Shown here one piece after another: positions 27,248 through 37,233 of a DNA stretch of 64,000 bases (its first letter is position 1; the number at the start of each line of letters is the position of its first letter). Made by a program: the position numbers and the translations under genes. This DNA is from Marivirga lumbricoides (GTDB taxonomy: Bacteria; Bacteroidota; Bacteroidia; Cytophagales; Cyclobacteriaceae): assembly GCF_014636295.1 (NCBI RefSeq), contig NZ_BMEC01000001.1, positions 124,001 through 188,000 on the forward strand, given 5' to 3'. The notes beneath the pieces were generated by a model. The model saw only the letters and a list, made by a program, of their open reading frames with translations, did no database searches and was not told the DNA's origin.

Positions 27248-28003
27248 TTAAGCTTTATTTTGGGGTAAATAAATATCTATACGCGTTCCTTCTCCTGGTT
27301 TTGAATTTATCAATAATTCTGCTCCAATAACCTTTGCTCTCTGTTGGAGGTTTACGAGGCCTGAGCCTCTTTCTACTTCTCCCAAATCAAAACCTTTACC
27401 ATTGTCTTTTAAAACCAAATGTTGATTTTCAGGTATAGTAAAAGAAATCTCCTCAGCAGCAGAATGTTTGATAGTATTATTAATACACTCCTGAATAATT
27501 CTGAATAATACTACTTTGTTCTCAGTATTTTCTATACTTAGCTGTCCGTGCTGCTCAAAATACACTTTAAAGCTACCAATATTCCTAATCTTTTTAGCCT
27601 CTGATTCTATAAAATCTATTAAACTTATTTCATTGGCCCAATTTAAATTCATTCTGTGCGATAAAGCTCGCAAATCTTTAATCGCATTAGACACCAGTCC
27701 CTTTGACTCCCTAATTTGCTCCGGCTCAGGATTGCTGAGGTTTAATTTGATAAGAGATAAAATCTGTCCAATATTATCGTGCAATTCCCTACCAACGTAT
27801 TCTAGTGTTTTCTCCTGCATTTCCATTTGGGCCTTCATGGTTTCTTCCTGGTACTTCGCATCAAGATGAGCTAATTTTCTTTGATGCTCAAAATATTTTC
27901 TTTGATGAATAAAGAGAAAGGCAATAATAAAAGTAACCAGCAACATCAAAATTGCAGTTCCTGATGCTATAATAAAAAAATATTCTGGTCCGCTTTCGGT
28001 CAT
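27248..28003 (-). CDS. NarX-type sensor histidine kinase
   Basis: A 251-aa kinase with one N-terminal TM helix (about residues 10-33), a coiled linker, HisKA_3 with His75 in GRELHDNIGQILSLIKLNL, and an HATPase domain (NNTIKHSAAEEISF, LKDNGKGFDL, GSGLVNLQQRAKVIGA). It has no obvious sensor domain, so it likely senses through the membrane segment or a partner such as the multi-TM protein encoded next to it. It forms an operon with the response regulator that follows directly. Confidence 0.92.
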   Translation of the reverse strand: MTESGPEYFFIIASGTAILMLLVTFIIAFLFIHQRKYFEHQRKLAHLDAKYQEETMKAQMEMQEKTLEYVGRELHDNIGQILSLIKLNLSNPEPEQIRESKGLVSNAIKDLRALSHRMNLNWANEISLIDFIESEAKKIRNIGSFKVYFEQHGQLSIENTENKVVLFRIIQECINNTIKHSAAEEISFTIPENQHLVLKDNGKGFDLGEVERGSGLVNLQQRAKVIGAELLINSKPGEGTRIDIYLPQNKA

Positions 28004-28159
28004 TTATGGCAGGTAATTATAGTTTATAACTATTTTAGTAGCTCAATATAGTTTCTAAAATACGCTAAACTACAAATAATACTATTAAAATACCTACGCT
28101 TCTTTCTCAATAAAAAAAGGTTCTATTTAAGTAATGATGTAAAGAAAGGAAAATTCAGT

Positions 28160-28822
28160 TCAAGTAGCTGAAGTCAAACTTAGCTTTTTCCGGTTGAAAT
28201 AATCTATAATGAGCGCCAAAGAAAAGAGAGAGTAAGTTATACAGTTTACTATGTTTCTAATTACTAACAATTGAACAGCGATATTCATATTGATTTCTAT
28301 CAAATAGTTAATTGCAATATTTACTAAAAATCCACCGATGTAAAAGAAAAATAAAGCAATCAAAAAATAAAATAATGGGTCTCTTACTATATCTGAGGAT
28401 GGATCATCAAAATATTCTTTAAACTTAAAAAATACAAGCATTAAAACCACTAATACTCCAAAATGAGAAGTGTAAGCATTAAACGTATGTAAACCTTCAA
28501 AAAAGAGTAAATTAAGGATAGCAAAACCTACATATATTATTGATAAACTGCCTTTAACAGGTTTCTTTAAACAGTTAATTTCTGAACTCACTATAAAAAT
28601 AAATAGTGCTGGGACAATTAAAAGCCAGATATTATTAATAATAATATTGTTCTGAAATAGCATAATAAATATTACAGCTAAAACTTCTGAAAGAAAAGTA
28701 TAGATCATTAAAAATCGAAGCAGATTGATGCGTAAATCTTTACTTTGAAGATTAACTGATAGCAGACATGCAATAGTTAAAAAAGAAAAATATGTATTAA
28801 ATGCTAATGTTATACTGTCCAT
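28160..28822 (-). CDS. Multi-pass membrane protein, unassigned
   Basis: A 220-aa, very hydrophobic protein with six or seven TM segments (roughly residues 5-22, 33-55, 62-80, 92-110, 118-132, 147-172 and 182-206). There is no signal peptide and no motif I can name. It ends in a short basic cytosolic tail. It lies between the CPPxC small-protein gene and the histidine kinase gene on the same strand. Architecturally it resembles the membrane parts of 7TM sensor kinases, so it may be a detached sensor for the kinase; this is inference from context. Confidence 0.65.
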   Translation of the reverse strand: MDSITLAFNTYFSFLTIACLLSVNLQSKDLRINLLRFLMIYTFLSEVLAVIFIMLFQNNIIINNIWLLIVPALFIFIVSSEINCLKKPVKGSLSIIYVGFAILNLLFFEGLHTFNAYTSHFGVLVVLMLVFFKFKEYFDDPSSDIVRDPLFYFLIALFFFYIGGFLVNIAINYLIEINMNIAVQLLVIRNIVNCITYSLFSLALIIDYFNRKKLSLTSAT

Positions 28823-28884
28823 TCAACATTAAGAAAAAAGCCGTAAAAGCTTTGATTACTTTTACAGCTTTATTTATTTGAAAC

Positions 28885-29268
28885 CTATCCAATTCCCCCT
28901 TTAGAACAAGCTGGAGGACATGGTGTACCCATATCATATATAGAGCCTTCATCATCCTCAGATTGTGCTCCATCAGAGCTTTCCATCCCTTCTTTAACTT
29001 TAGTAGTTCCAACCAGCACCACATTTTGATGGCCTTCCATAACACCCTGGTAATTTACACCAAAATATATTCTTATACCATCCATATTCGGATTTGATTT
29101 CAGCATTTGCTCAAAAACCTCTCTTTTAAACCATACAGATTGGGTATCATCAATACCATAAGTTTCTTTAATAAGTTTTAATCTCTTAGTTTTATAGGCT
29201 TCGATCATTTTGGCTGCATCAGTTTTGCTTATTGGAGAGCCTCCGCCTCCTGGAATTTTGCTTGACAT
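28885..29268 (-). CDS. Small protein with Gly-rich start and CPPxC tail, unassigned
   Basis: A 127-aa protein. It starts MSSKIPGGGGSPISKTDAAK, has a middle region WFKREVFEQMLKSNPNMDGI with RIYFGVNY and NVVLVGTTKV, then an acidic linker and the ending GTPCPPACSKGGIG. I recall similar uncharacterised proteins with this Gly-rich start, a RIYFG centre and a CPP-type tail in Cytophagales and Flavobacteria, often next to a membrane protein gene as here (63 bp upstream of the multi-TM gene). No signal peptide. The Cys-x-x-x-Cys tail could bind metal, form a disulfide or be modified. Function unknown. Confidence 0.65.
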   Translation of the reverse strand: MSSKIPGGGGSPISKTDAAKMIEAYKTKRLKLIKETYGIDDTQSVWFKREVFEQMLKSNPNMDGIRIYFGVNYQGVMEGHQNVVLVGTTKVKEGMESSDGAQSEDDEGSIYDMGTPCPPACSKGGIG

Positions 29269-29424
29269 AATTAAAATTGTTTAAATACAATTCTAAAATA
29301 GTTGTAATAATTACTTAATCCTAGCAATTAGCCCACTTAAAACATTAAATTTCTAAGAAATTACAAAAATAATTCAATACTTAAGTAAGTTAACCTTATC
29401 AATAAAGTATTATTAAAGACGAAC

Positions 29425-31305
29425 CTATTCCATTTCCTTAAGTTCAAGCCATCTCATTTCTCTCTCATCCAAAATATCTGAAATCTTATTGAGCTCTTTG
29501 CCCCATACTGCAAAATCTTCCGGCTGTCCTTCTCCTTTTGCCAATAAATCTTCCAATCTTTTTTTCTCACTTGTAAGCTGAGGAATTTCTTTTTCTATGT
29601 CCTGAAGCTCCAGTTTCTCTTTATAGCTCAGTTTAGCAGTACTATCTGCTTTTACTTTTGGGGTCGGTTCTACTTTATCTACTTTTACCGGCTCTTGTTT
29701 TTTAACTTTTTCATCGTTCTGTTTGCTTTCACGATATTCTGAATAATTGCCATTAAATAACTTGATCTGATGGTCGCCCTCGAATAAAAATAGCTGTTCC
29801 GTTAAGCTATCCATAAAATATCTATCATGAGAAACAATAAGCAAACAGCCTTGAAACCTATCCAGAAAATCTTCTAAAATAGATAAGGTCTGAAGATCCA
29901 GATCATTGGTAGGCTCATCTAAAATAAGGAAATTAGGATTCTTAATAAGCACCAATAGTAATTGCAAACGTCTTTTCTCTCCCCCACTTAACTTGTACAC
30001 AAAATCGTGTTGTTGTTTAGGAGGAAACAGAAACTTATTCAAAAACTGAGAGGCTGATATTTCAGAGCCATCAGGCAGCTTAAAATGCTCTGCAATTTCC
30101 AGCACTACATCAATCACCTTCTTATTGGGATCAAATTGAATTTCCTGCTGTTTATAATACCCAAAGTGGGTATTTACACCTTTATCCAACTCTCCTTCAT
30201 CAGGACTAATATTTCCTGTTAAAATGTTTAGGAAAGTGCTCTTTCCTGTTCCATTTTTTCCAACTATACCAATTCTATCTCCTTTTTTGAAAACATAGTT
30301 GAAGTCATTAAAAAGCATTTTTTCCCCGAATTGCTTCTTTACTTTTTTCAATTCGAGAATTTTACCTCCTAATCTCTTTTGAGATACCTGAAGGTCTACC
30401 TGATCTCTGCTCAAGTTTTTACTTGCTTTTTCTTTTAGCTCCCCAAAAGCTTCCACACGGTATTTCGCCTTTGTACCTCTTGCTTTAGGCATCCTTCGCA
30501 TCCATTCCTGCTCCTTTTTCATCAGGTTTTTGGCCTTATCCACTTCCATTTGCTCATTGGCCTCTCTTTCATCCTTCTTCACCAAAAACTCTTCGTAATT
30601 GCCCTGATATTTAAAAATACTTTGCCTGTCAATTTCTAAAATACCATTACAAACCCTATCTAAAAAGTATCTATCGTGTGTTACCATCAAAAGAGTGATA
30701 TTTTGAATGGACAGGTATTTTTCCAACCACTCTATCACATCAATATCCAGGTGGTTAGTAGGCTCATCTAAAATCAATAAATCAGGTTTAATTACAAGCT
30801 GAGCAGCTAAGGCTACCCGCTTCTTCTGTCCACCTGACATGGAACTCACCGGCTGTTCAAAATCGTTAATCCCAAGTTGACCTAAAATTTGTTCTACCTG
30901 ACTTTCATAATCCCATAATTGAAGCGACTCCATCCTTTCCAGCAAATCCTGAAATTGCTTTTGTTGCTTCTCGTTCATATCCGGATTAGCAGCCAAAGCT
31001 TCATATTGCCTGATTATTTGTAAAGATTCATGTTCGCTGCTAAAAATAGCCTGCATTGCATTAATTCCTTCATCAAATTGAGGATTCTGAGATAGAAAAC
31101 CGACAGTTATATCATTTCTGAAGCTGAAATTTCCTGTATCCGGCCCCTCCTCTCCAGTTAAGATTTTTAGCAACGTGGATTTGCCCGATCCATTAATTCC
31201 CACTAAAGCCATTTTATCGCCTTGGGCCAGGCCAAATGATATATTTTCAAAAAGTACTCTGTCTCCAAAGCGCTTACTTAAGTTTTCTACTGATAGGTAA
31301 TTCAT
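29425..31305 (-). CDS. ABC-F family ATPase (Uup-like)
   Basis: A 626-aa cytosolic protein with two ABC ATPase domains and no TM segments. Domain 1 has [29 protein letters not shown] and LILDEPTNHLDIDVIEWLE. A linker of charged helices with KARGTKAKYRVEAFGEL follows. Domain 2 has GKNGTGKSTFLNIL, LSGGEKRRLQLLLVL and LDEPTNDLDLQTL. A C-terminal coiled coil (about 560-626) is typical of Uup, which acts on the ribosome or on branched DNA. ABC-F proteins do not transport. Stand-alone gene; the paralogue cannot be fixed by eye. Confidence 0.92.
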   Translation of the reverse strand: MNYLSVENLSKRFGDRVLFENISFGLAQGDKMALVGINGSGKSTLLKILTGEEGPDTGNFSFRNDITVGFLSQNPQFDEGINAMQAIFSSEHESLQIIRQYEALAANPDMNEKQQKQFQDLLERMESLQLWDYESQVEQILGQLGINDFEQPVSSMSGGQKKRVALAAQLVIKPDLLILDEPTNHLDIDVIEWLEKYLSIQNITLLMVTHDRYFLDRVCNGILEIDRQSIFKYQGNYEEFLVKKDEREANEQMEVDKAKNLMKKEQEWMRRMPKARGTKAKYRVEAFGELKEKASKNLSRDQVDLQVSQKRLGGKILELKKVKKQFGEKMLFNDFNYVFKKGDRIGIVGKNGTGKSTFLNILTGNISPDEGELDKGVNTHFGYYKQQEIQFDPNKKVIDVVLEIAEHFKLPDGSEISASQFLNKFLFPPKQQHDFVYKLSGGEKRRLQLLLVLIKNPNFLILDEPTNDLDLQTLSILEDFLDRFQGCLLIVSHDRYFMDSLTEQLFLFEGDHQIKLFNGNYSEYRESKQNDEKVKKQEPVKVDKVEPTPKVKADSTAKLSYKEKLELQDIEKEIPQLTSEKKRLEDLLAKGEGQPEDFAVWGKELNKISDILDEREMRWLELKEME

Positions 31306-31520
31306 GTGTATATATTTAATTTCCAGTTGTCACATGGAATTCGTAGAGCTGATATTCATCTTAGGGTATATTTATCAGTGCTGCTCATTTCATTTTACAA
31401 AATTAGAGGGAATAATCTATTTACTTAATGATGAACAATAAATAATTACATTTTTGACAAATAAAAGAAAACTTGATTTTCCCTAAACAACAAAAGTCGA
31501 AGTAAAAGGATTAACAGAAA

Positions 31521-33425
31521 TCAGATAATCGTCACTACTCCTGATCTGTCCATAGTTATCAAGCCAGTTTCATCCATAGCGCGGAGGGCTTCAATCACTT
31601 TATCTTCAGAGAATTGCTGAATATTTCTGGCCAGCTCTCTATAATTCATTGGGGACTTGAGTAATTGGGCAATTATTTGCTTCTCAATGTCCTTGTAATC
31701 AGGATGAGTTCTTTTATTCTTTATGCAAATATCGCAAACGCCACATACTTCATTCTTATCTTCTCCAAAGTACTGCAATAAAGAAAGTGTTCTGCAGTAC
31801 TGATCATTTTCAGCGTACTGGTGCACTGATTTTAACTTATTCAGCTTATTTTCTTTACGCTCCTTTAACGTTTTCTCATTTAACGGCAAGCGATTAGCAT
31901 CATGTCGGGCCTGTAAAAAAGTTAATTGAGGCTGGTCTGACCGGGGTGAATAATCCAGCACTCCTTCTTTATCTAAGTAAGTAAGCTGGGTAAAAACCTG
32001 CTTTTCATTTAACTCTGCTATCTTTCCTATTTCATATTCATTAATGAAAACCACTTGCTGATATAACTCTCCTCCGTATATTCTCAAAAGAGATTTTAAA
32101 ATCCTTTCAAATCTTTCGTTTGCTATTTCGTACGAGTATAGTTCTTTATAATCTAAATTTATGTGCAGTCCCGATGGTCTGTAGAAATGTTCGTTGAGTT
32201 GAATAAAACCCTCCTGCTCCAATATTTTCAACCCATGAAATACCTCAAAGGCCTCCAGCTTGGCTTGCTCGCAAAAAGCTTTTATATTGAAAGGATAGCT
32301 TTGCAACTCACCCGATCCTATAGCTATTTTATAATAGTTAGCTAAAGATTGATAGAGCTTCTTCAAATAAGCAATTTCAGGATGAGCTAAATGAACCTTT
32401 TTCTCCATTTCAATAAAATCCTGCGGATGGTACAGCGCAACCGCAAAAGCTTTTCTTTCATCTCTTCCTGCCCTTCCTGCTTCCTGGTAATAGGCCTCCA
32501 GATTATCAGGCATTTCCCAGTGAATTACAGTGCGTACATCTGCTTTATCTATTCCCATACCAAATGCATTGGTAGCAACTATAATTCTTGTATGGCCTTT
32601 AATCCACGCATCCTGCTTCGCACTTCGCTCCGTCTGTGGAAGCCCGGCATGATAATAATCAGCATCAAAACCATTTTTCTGTAAAAGAACTGCTAAATCC
32701 ATGGTGGTTCTTCTATTACGAGCATAAACCACTGAAGTACCGGGAATTTTTGAGAGGATTTCAAACAGTTTGGCTTCCTTATTTTCTACTTTTCTGACTG
32801 AATAAGATAAATTATCGCGTGCAAAACTCTTCTGATATACTTTGGCATCTTTAAAAAGTAACTTCTCCTGAATATCCTGCTTTACTTGTTCTGTAGCAGT
32901 AGCTGTAAGTGCCAGGCAGGTTACATCAGGATGAAGTTGTCTGAATTCTGAAATTTCCAGATAAGGGGGGCGAAAATCATAACCCCACTGCGAAATACAA
33001 TGTGCTTCATCAATGGCCAGCAAAGAAATGTTCATTTTCTCTGCTCTTGCCAAAAAAAGTTCGGTTTTTAAACGCTCAGGTGAGATGTATAAAAATTTAT
33101 AAGCGCCATGCGCTGCATTATCTAAAAGTATATCAATTTCGCGCAAGGTCATTCCTGAATAAATAGCTGCTGCAGGAATTTGCCTTCTCTTCAATTGTTC
33201 AACCTGGTCTTTCATTAAAGCGATCAGTGGTGAAACTACCAGGCAAACACCCTCTTTCATTAATGCGGGCACCTGAAAACAAATTGATTTCCCGCCTCCG
33301 GTAGGAAGCAAAGCGAGTGTATCATTTCCCTCTAAAACCGATTGGATAATATCTTCCTGCATGCTACGAAATGCAGCATAACCCCAATACTTTTTAAGTA
33401 CTTCAACAGCTTTTGGGTTTTGCAT
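31521..33425 (-). CDS. recQ: RecQ-family ATP-dependent DNA helicase, short form
   Basis: A 634-aa SF2 3'-5' DNA helicase. Motif 0 is WGYAAFRSMQEDII, motif I is LLPTGGGKSICFQVPAL, and the DEAH box is AIDEAHCISQWGYDFRPPY. Motif VI is YYQEAGRAGRDERKA. A zinc-binding RQC portion has CRTLSLLQYFGE and CGVCDIC, followed by winged-helix-like sequence. There is no recognisable HRDC domain, so it is the short RecQ type common in Bacteroidota, where a second RecQ often carries HRDC. It acts in recombination and fork repair. Confidence 0.93.
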   Translation of the reverse strand: MQNPKAVEVLKKYWGYAAFRSMQEDIIQSVLEGNDTLALLPTGGGKSICFQVPALMKEGVCLVVSPLIALMKDQVEQLKRRQIPAAAIYSGMTLREIDILLDNAAHGAYKFLYISPERLKTELFLARAEKMNISLLAIDEAHCISQWGYDFRPPYLEISEFRQLHPDVTCLALTATATEQVKQDIQEKLLFKDAKVYQKSFARDNLSYSVRKVENKEAKLFEILSKIPGTSVVYARNRRTTMDLAVLLQKNGFDADYYHAGLPQTERSAKQDAWIKGHTRIIVATNAFGMGIDKADVRTVIHWEMPDNLEAYYQEAGRAGRDERKAFAVALYHPQDFIEMEKKVHLAHPEIAYLKKLYQSLANYYKIAIGSGELQSYPFNIKAFCEQAKLEAFEVFHGLKILEQEGFIQLNEHFYRPSGLHINLDYKELYSYEIANERFERILKSLLRIYGGELYQQVVFINEYEIGKIAELNEKQVFTQLTYLDKEGVLDYSPRSDQPQLTFLQARHDANRLPLNEKTLKERKENKLNKLKSVHQYAENDQYCRTLSLLQYFGEDKNEVCGVCDICIKNKRTHPDYKDIEKQIIAQLLKSPMNYRELARNIQQFSEDKVIEALRAMDETGLITMDRSGVVTII

Positions 33426-33463
33426 AGGAAATGGTGTATACTAAATCTTAAGAGGTTACTATT

Positions 33464-34237
33464 TTACCATGCAGGAGTTTCCTTATTCAGAAAGGCAGCA
33501 ATTCCCTTTTTACAATCTTCAGAAGCTCTGGCTTTAGCATTTTGTTCTGCTGCATATCGTAAGCCTTCTTCAAGCCCTTTCTCCTGCACTTCTGCAATCA
33601 TTTGTTTGGTAAAAGCCATTGACTGTCCTGAGTTATTGGTAATGAGCTGCTGTGCAAACTGTTCCACATAAGAAACCAACTCCTCAGAAGGCACCACTTT
33701 GTTCACCAAACCAAAAGCCTGCGCTTGCTCCGCAGTGTACAATTGACCGGATAAAAGTAATTCCTTTGCTTTGCCCTCACCTATTTTTCTAAGCAAAAAT
33801 ACCTTTACAATAGCAGGGATAAAACCAATTTTTACTTCGGTATACCCAAATTTAGCTTCCGGTACAGTAAAAGAAAAGTCGCATACAGTTGCCAGGCCAC
33901 AACCACCTGCTAATGCATGCCCCTGAACTTGCGCTATTACCACTTTAGGATACGTGTAAATTTGATAGAAAAGTTCCTTCAGGTGGTTAGAGTCTTCCAG
34001 GTTTTCTTCATAAGTGTTATTTTGTAGTCCCTGAATGTAAGCCAAGTCGGCACCTGCGCAAAAAGCTTTTCCTTCAGCCCTTAATATGATTACTTTGACT
34101 TCTTTATTCTCTTTCAATTCATTAAATGCCTGCTTTATCTCAGCCACAAATTCATAGCTTAATGCATTTCTTTTATCAGGTCGGTTTAAAGTAATATAAC
34201 CTATTCTGTCTTTTATTTCTATTTTAGTATACTCCAT
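33464..34237 (-). CDS. Enoyl-CoA hydratase/isomerase family protein
   Basis: A 257-aa crotonase-fold enzyme. The oxyanion-hole segments are KAFCAGADLAYIQ and GHALAGGCGLATVCDFSF. The second active-site Glu lies in FGYTEVKIGFIPA, where hydratases normally have the E-x-x-x-G pattern. Residues at the catalytic positions allow hydratase or isomerase activity, so the exact reaction is open; methylglutaconyl-CoA hydratase is possible given the length. The start ATG overlaps the ComEC stop (TAATG), so the two genes are co-transcribed, although their functions seem unrelated. Confidence 0.9.
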   Translation of the reverse strand: MEYTKIEIKDRIGYITLNRPDKRNALSYEFVAEIKQAFNELKENKEVKVIILRAEGKAFCAGADLAYIQGLQNNTYEENLEDSNHLKELFYQIYTYPKVVIAQVQGHALAGGCGLATVCDFSFTVPEAKFGYTEVKIGFIPAIVKVFLLRKIGEGKAKELLLSGQLYTAEQAQAFGLVNKVVPSEELVSYVEQFAQQLITNNSGQSMAFTKQMIAEVQEKGLEEGLRYAAEQNAKARASEDCKKGIAAFLNKETPAW

Positions 34238-36354
34238 TAGTTAATATTTAATTCAAACGCTCCTTTTTCATCTACAATATAAAAATCGATATTTTCTTCT
34301 TCAAAACTAGCCTTTAAGTTTTGAATGGTAAAATAAGAGTTGGAAGCATCAACAATAATTTTCTTCGGGTGGACTATTCTTTTGATTTCGTCAAAGTTAC
34401 TAACAGAACTATTACTCACAAGTAGCTGATCTACCTGTACTTTCTCCTTCAATGTAATTTCGGAAGGTGATTGCTCCTTTAAACAAGCAATAGTTTTACC
34501 CTGCCAGATAGCAAGTTCTATATTATTCCATTTCTTAAATAAGGGAAGTGTATCCGGCTGGAACCTATCAGGATGAAAGCTAGCAATACCCGCTTTTAGC
34601 TGGCTGGGATAAATATGAAAGCGTAATTTATCAGGATCTTTAGAAAGCGAATCAGAGACAGAAAGAAATTGATTAAATCCTACTCTGAGACTTAAAGCCG
34701 AATTTCTTTTCACATCATAAACAATGAATGATTTCTCTTTAAAATTTGTCCACTGTCTGGAAATCATGGAAGTTGAAAGTAATAATGTACACAAAAATGC
34801 TGCTTTCATATAGAAATATCGCTTTTCTGCAATGAGTAATGCCAGACAAGCAATTAAAAAATATATGAGCCACGCCTCTATAGTGGTGATGTAAACGCCA
34901 TCAATAATGCTTCCTGGAAAAATATCCAGTCCGAACACAAGCAAATTCACAAAACGAATAATATAATCCAATAGAAACCCTAGTGCTGAAGCTACAATAG
35001 GAATAAAGGAAAATAATAACACTAGTAAAGTACCATTAAGTATGACAACTGCACCCGGAATAACTACTAAATTCGACAAGAAAAAATAAGTGGGGAATTG
35101 GTGGAAATATAATAATCCTAAGGGAGCAGTTACCAGCTGAGCCGCTATGGAAACACAGGTTATCTGCCATACTTTATCTGCTAAAGTGTATTTAAATTGT
35201 AATAAGTGATAGATTTTAGGCTGGAAGAAAACAATTCCGGCAACTGCCAGATATGACAGTTGAAAACCAACGGAGAAAATCAAATAAGGATTATAGCATA
35301 GCAATACAAAAGCAGATGCCGCCAGCGTATTATAAATATTGGTACGTCTCCTTGCTGTTTGCGCTAAAATGATGAAGCTGAACATGGTTGCTGCTCTGAG
35401 TACAGAGGGAGAAAGGCCGGTAATGAAAGCATAAAACCATAGCGTTAACAAACTAATTAATGCAAAGAAAAACCTGCCTTTCTTGTGATATCTCCACTTT
35501 TTAAGAACTATAGAAACAATAATAAAAATGATTCCTACGTGTAATCCACTAACTGCTAAAACGTGCATAGCTCCGGCAGCTGCATAGGCATTTCTCAAAT
35601 CATTGTCCAATTCCTCTTTTATACCTAAAGTAAGTGCTTTGGCAATGGCAAGTGAGCGGGCATCCTGAATATACTTCTCCACCTGCTTTTCCAGAAATTT
35701 TCTGGTTTTAATGGAGGCCGCTACTATTATATTTCCGCGATTTCTATCAATAAGACAAATATTTTCCTGCAGTACGTATTGTTGATGGTACACCCGGTTA
35801 AAACCTGAAAAGCGTTTGTAATTGAATTCCTCAGGGTTACGAGGCTCAGTTAATTCCGTCAATTTTCCTCTTATTAAAACTTCATCGCCATATTGAAAAA
35901 TCGAAGTAGTAGTATCTTTTTCAAGATATAGCAGCAGTTTGCCTTCTGCTTTTTTCCAGCCAGAAGGAAGCTTTATTTGAGAGACATCCGCTTTAAACCC
36001 ATATGTTTTATCCGTGGGTTTAACAGCACTAATCAAAGTAGACCTGAAAGCCAATATTTCCTCTGAATCAATATTAAGTAAATGCCTATTTTGATGCTTT
36101 TCGGCCTGCCAATAAGTATTTAAAAAGCCAAAACTAAAACAAACTATAAATGCTATTATGCCGGATACAACAGAATGAGGAATAGAAAATCTGGCCCCTC
36201 TGAAAAACTGAAATATTAAATAAGCAATGCTTAAAGTACAAAACAACCAGCAAATGAGGGGGAAATACTCAGCAGCAAATACACCGGAAATTATTCCCGG
36301 AATGAGGAAAAGTACAAATCGTATAAAAGCATACCTATTCCATGTTTGTAGCAT
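34237..36354 (-). CDS. comEC: ComEC/Rec2-family DNA uptake channel protein
   Basis: A 705-aa polytopic membrane protein. The N-terminal DUF4131 region has two TM helices and an OB-like domain (LLLYLEKDTTTSIFQYGDEV, LIRGKLTEL). The Competence domain has GAMHVLAVSGLHVGIIFII, ITGLSPSVLRAATMFS and many TM helices. The C-terminal 170 residues follow the last TM helix but lack the HxHxDH metal-binding motif of a metallo-beta-lactamase domain; only a vestige (VDQLLVSNSSVS) is visible. Bacteroidota ComEC proteins often show this. It is predicted to move single-stranded DNA across the inner membrane. It overlaps the following crotonase gene. Confidence 0.9.
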   Translation of the reverse strand: MLQTWNRYAFIRFVLFLIPGIISGVFAAEYFPLICWLFCTLSIAYLIFQFFRGARFSIPHSVVSGIIAFIVCFSFGFLNTYWQAEKHQNRHLLNIDSEEILAFRSTLISAVKPTDKTYGFKADVSQIKLPSGWKKAEGKLLLYLEKDTTTSIFQYGDEVLIRGKLTELTEPRNPEEFNYKRFSGFNRVYHQQYVLQENICLIDRNRGNIIVAASIKTRKFLEKQVEKYIQDARSLAIAKALTLGIKEELDNDLRNAYAAAGAMHVLAVSGLHVGIIFIIVSIVLKKWRYHKKGRFFFALISLLTLWFYAFITGLSPSVLRAATMFSFIILAQTARRRTNIYNTLAASAFVLLCYNPYLIFSVGFQLSYLAVAGIVFFQPKIYHLLQFKYTLADKVWQITCVSIAAQLVTAPLGLLYFHQFPTYFFLSNLVVIPGAVVILNGTLLVLLFSFIPIVASALGFLLDYIIRFVNLLVFGLDIFPGSIIDGVYITTIEAWLIYFLIACLALLIAEKRYFYMKAAFLCTLLLSTSMISRQWTNFKEKSFIVYDVKRNSALSLRVGFNQFLSVSDSLSKDPDKLRFHIYPSQLKAGIASFHPDRFQPDTLPLFKKWNNIELAIWQGKTIACLKEQSPSEITLKEKVQVDQLLVSNSSVSNFDEIKRIVHPKKIIVDASNSYFTIQNLKASFEEENIDFYIVDEKGAFELNIN

Positions 36355-36460
36355 AAAACAATGATACTCAATACTAGTGTATTTATGAAATTTTTAATAA
36401 AGGGCTTTAATACTGAACGCAGAGCATGGCCATTTAGCAAAAAAATAGAAGCGTTTTATA

Positions 36461-36495
36461 ATAAAAAAACCACAAGCACTATGCACTTGTGGTTT
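36461..36495 (-). terminator. Terminator after the metal-homeostasis operon
   Basis: On the minus strand CCACAAG and CTTGTGG pair around a 9-nt loop and are followed by a run of T residues. It lies 36 bp after the stop of the propeller fragment, so the leftward operon ends here. Confidence 0.8.
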
Positions 36496-36530
36496 AAAGA
36501 AGAGACTATTTATTGTAACCAAAATTTATC

Positions 36531-37229
36531 TTAATGCTCGTGATCATGCCCCTGGTCGCCTTCAATCGAGAATCCATTTTTCACCATGCTTTCGATAGGA
36601 ACAGACAATTCAATAGTATGAACATGATGCAAATCTTCAATTTCTAACACTTTAATTTGAGTTCTGTTAGGGGCTAGAATGTAAAGGAATTTATCAGAGG
36701 TAACTAGTACCGGACTAGGATCGTCCATTTTCCTCAATTGCTCTATTTCTGATAATGCATTTCTATGATTATGCTCTTCAGGTATATTAGCCATTTCAAC
36801 CACTCTGTTGGCTATTTCTTCTCCATCATGGGCATCATCAAATACTCTAATTTTATTATCAGATGTATGAACTAAATAATATTCACCATCAAAACTAAAC
36901 ATATCAGCTACTACATCGGCACCTGCATAAATATTGGTAAGTGATTTGGCAATAGGATCTATTATAAAAATCCCTTTATTACTTGATCTACCGAAAAAGA
37001 TATCTGAATGATCATGACCTTTTAATGTGCCTATCCAATTTCCTGATTCCGCATTTAACCCATCTATATTTTCAATCAAATCAATATTATCCTCATCATC
37101 AACTAAAATTATACCATCTGTAAATCCAAAAACTCCATATTTACCATTAGCTGCTACACCGTGGATGCCAGCTACTTCAACCACACTATTGTCTCCTTTT
37201 AAATCTCCATTACTTCCTACTAATTTCAC
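36531..37229 (-). pseudogene. C-terminal fragment of a beta-propeller metal-associated protein
   Basis: An open frame of 232 codons with only a GTG at its beginning. The sequence is mid-propeller from the first residue (LVGSNGDLKGDNSVVEVAGI, GVFGFTDGIILVDDED, DMFSFDGEYYLVHTSDNKI) and ends in a metal-binding tail, EGDQGHDHEH. It lacks a signal peptide and the first blades. The frame remains open upstream only to a stop at about 37256, inside the remains of a different gene. I read it as the 3' part of a longer secreted or periplasmic gene left after a deletion. Whether any product is made is unknown. Confidence 0.65.
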
Positions 37230-37233
37230 AAAT

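Noticed and set aside
36385-36533. A 49-codon plus-strand frame with ATG downstream of the propeller fragment
   Set aside because: It runs through the minus-strand terminator hairpin, whose symmetry explains the open frame; no family resemblance.
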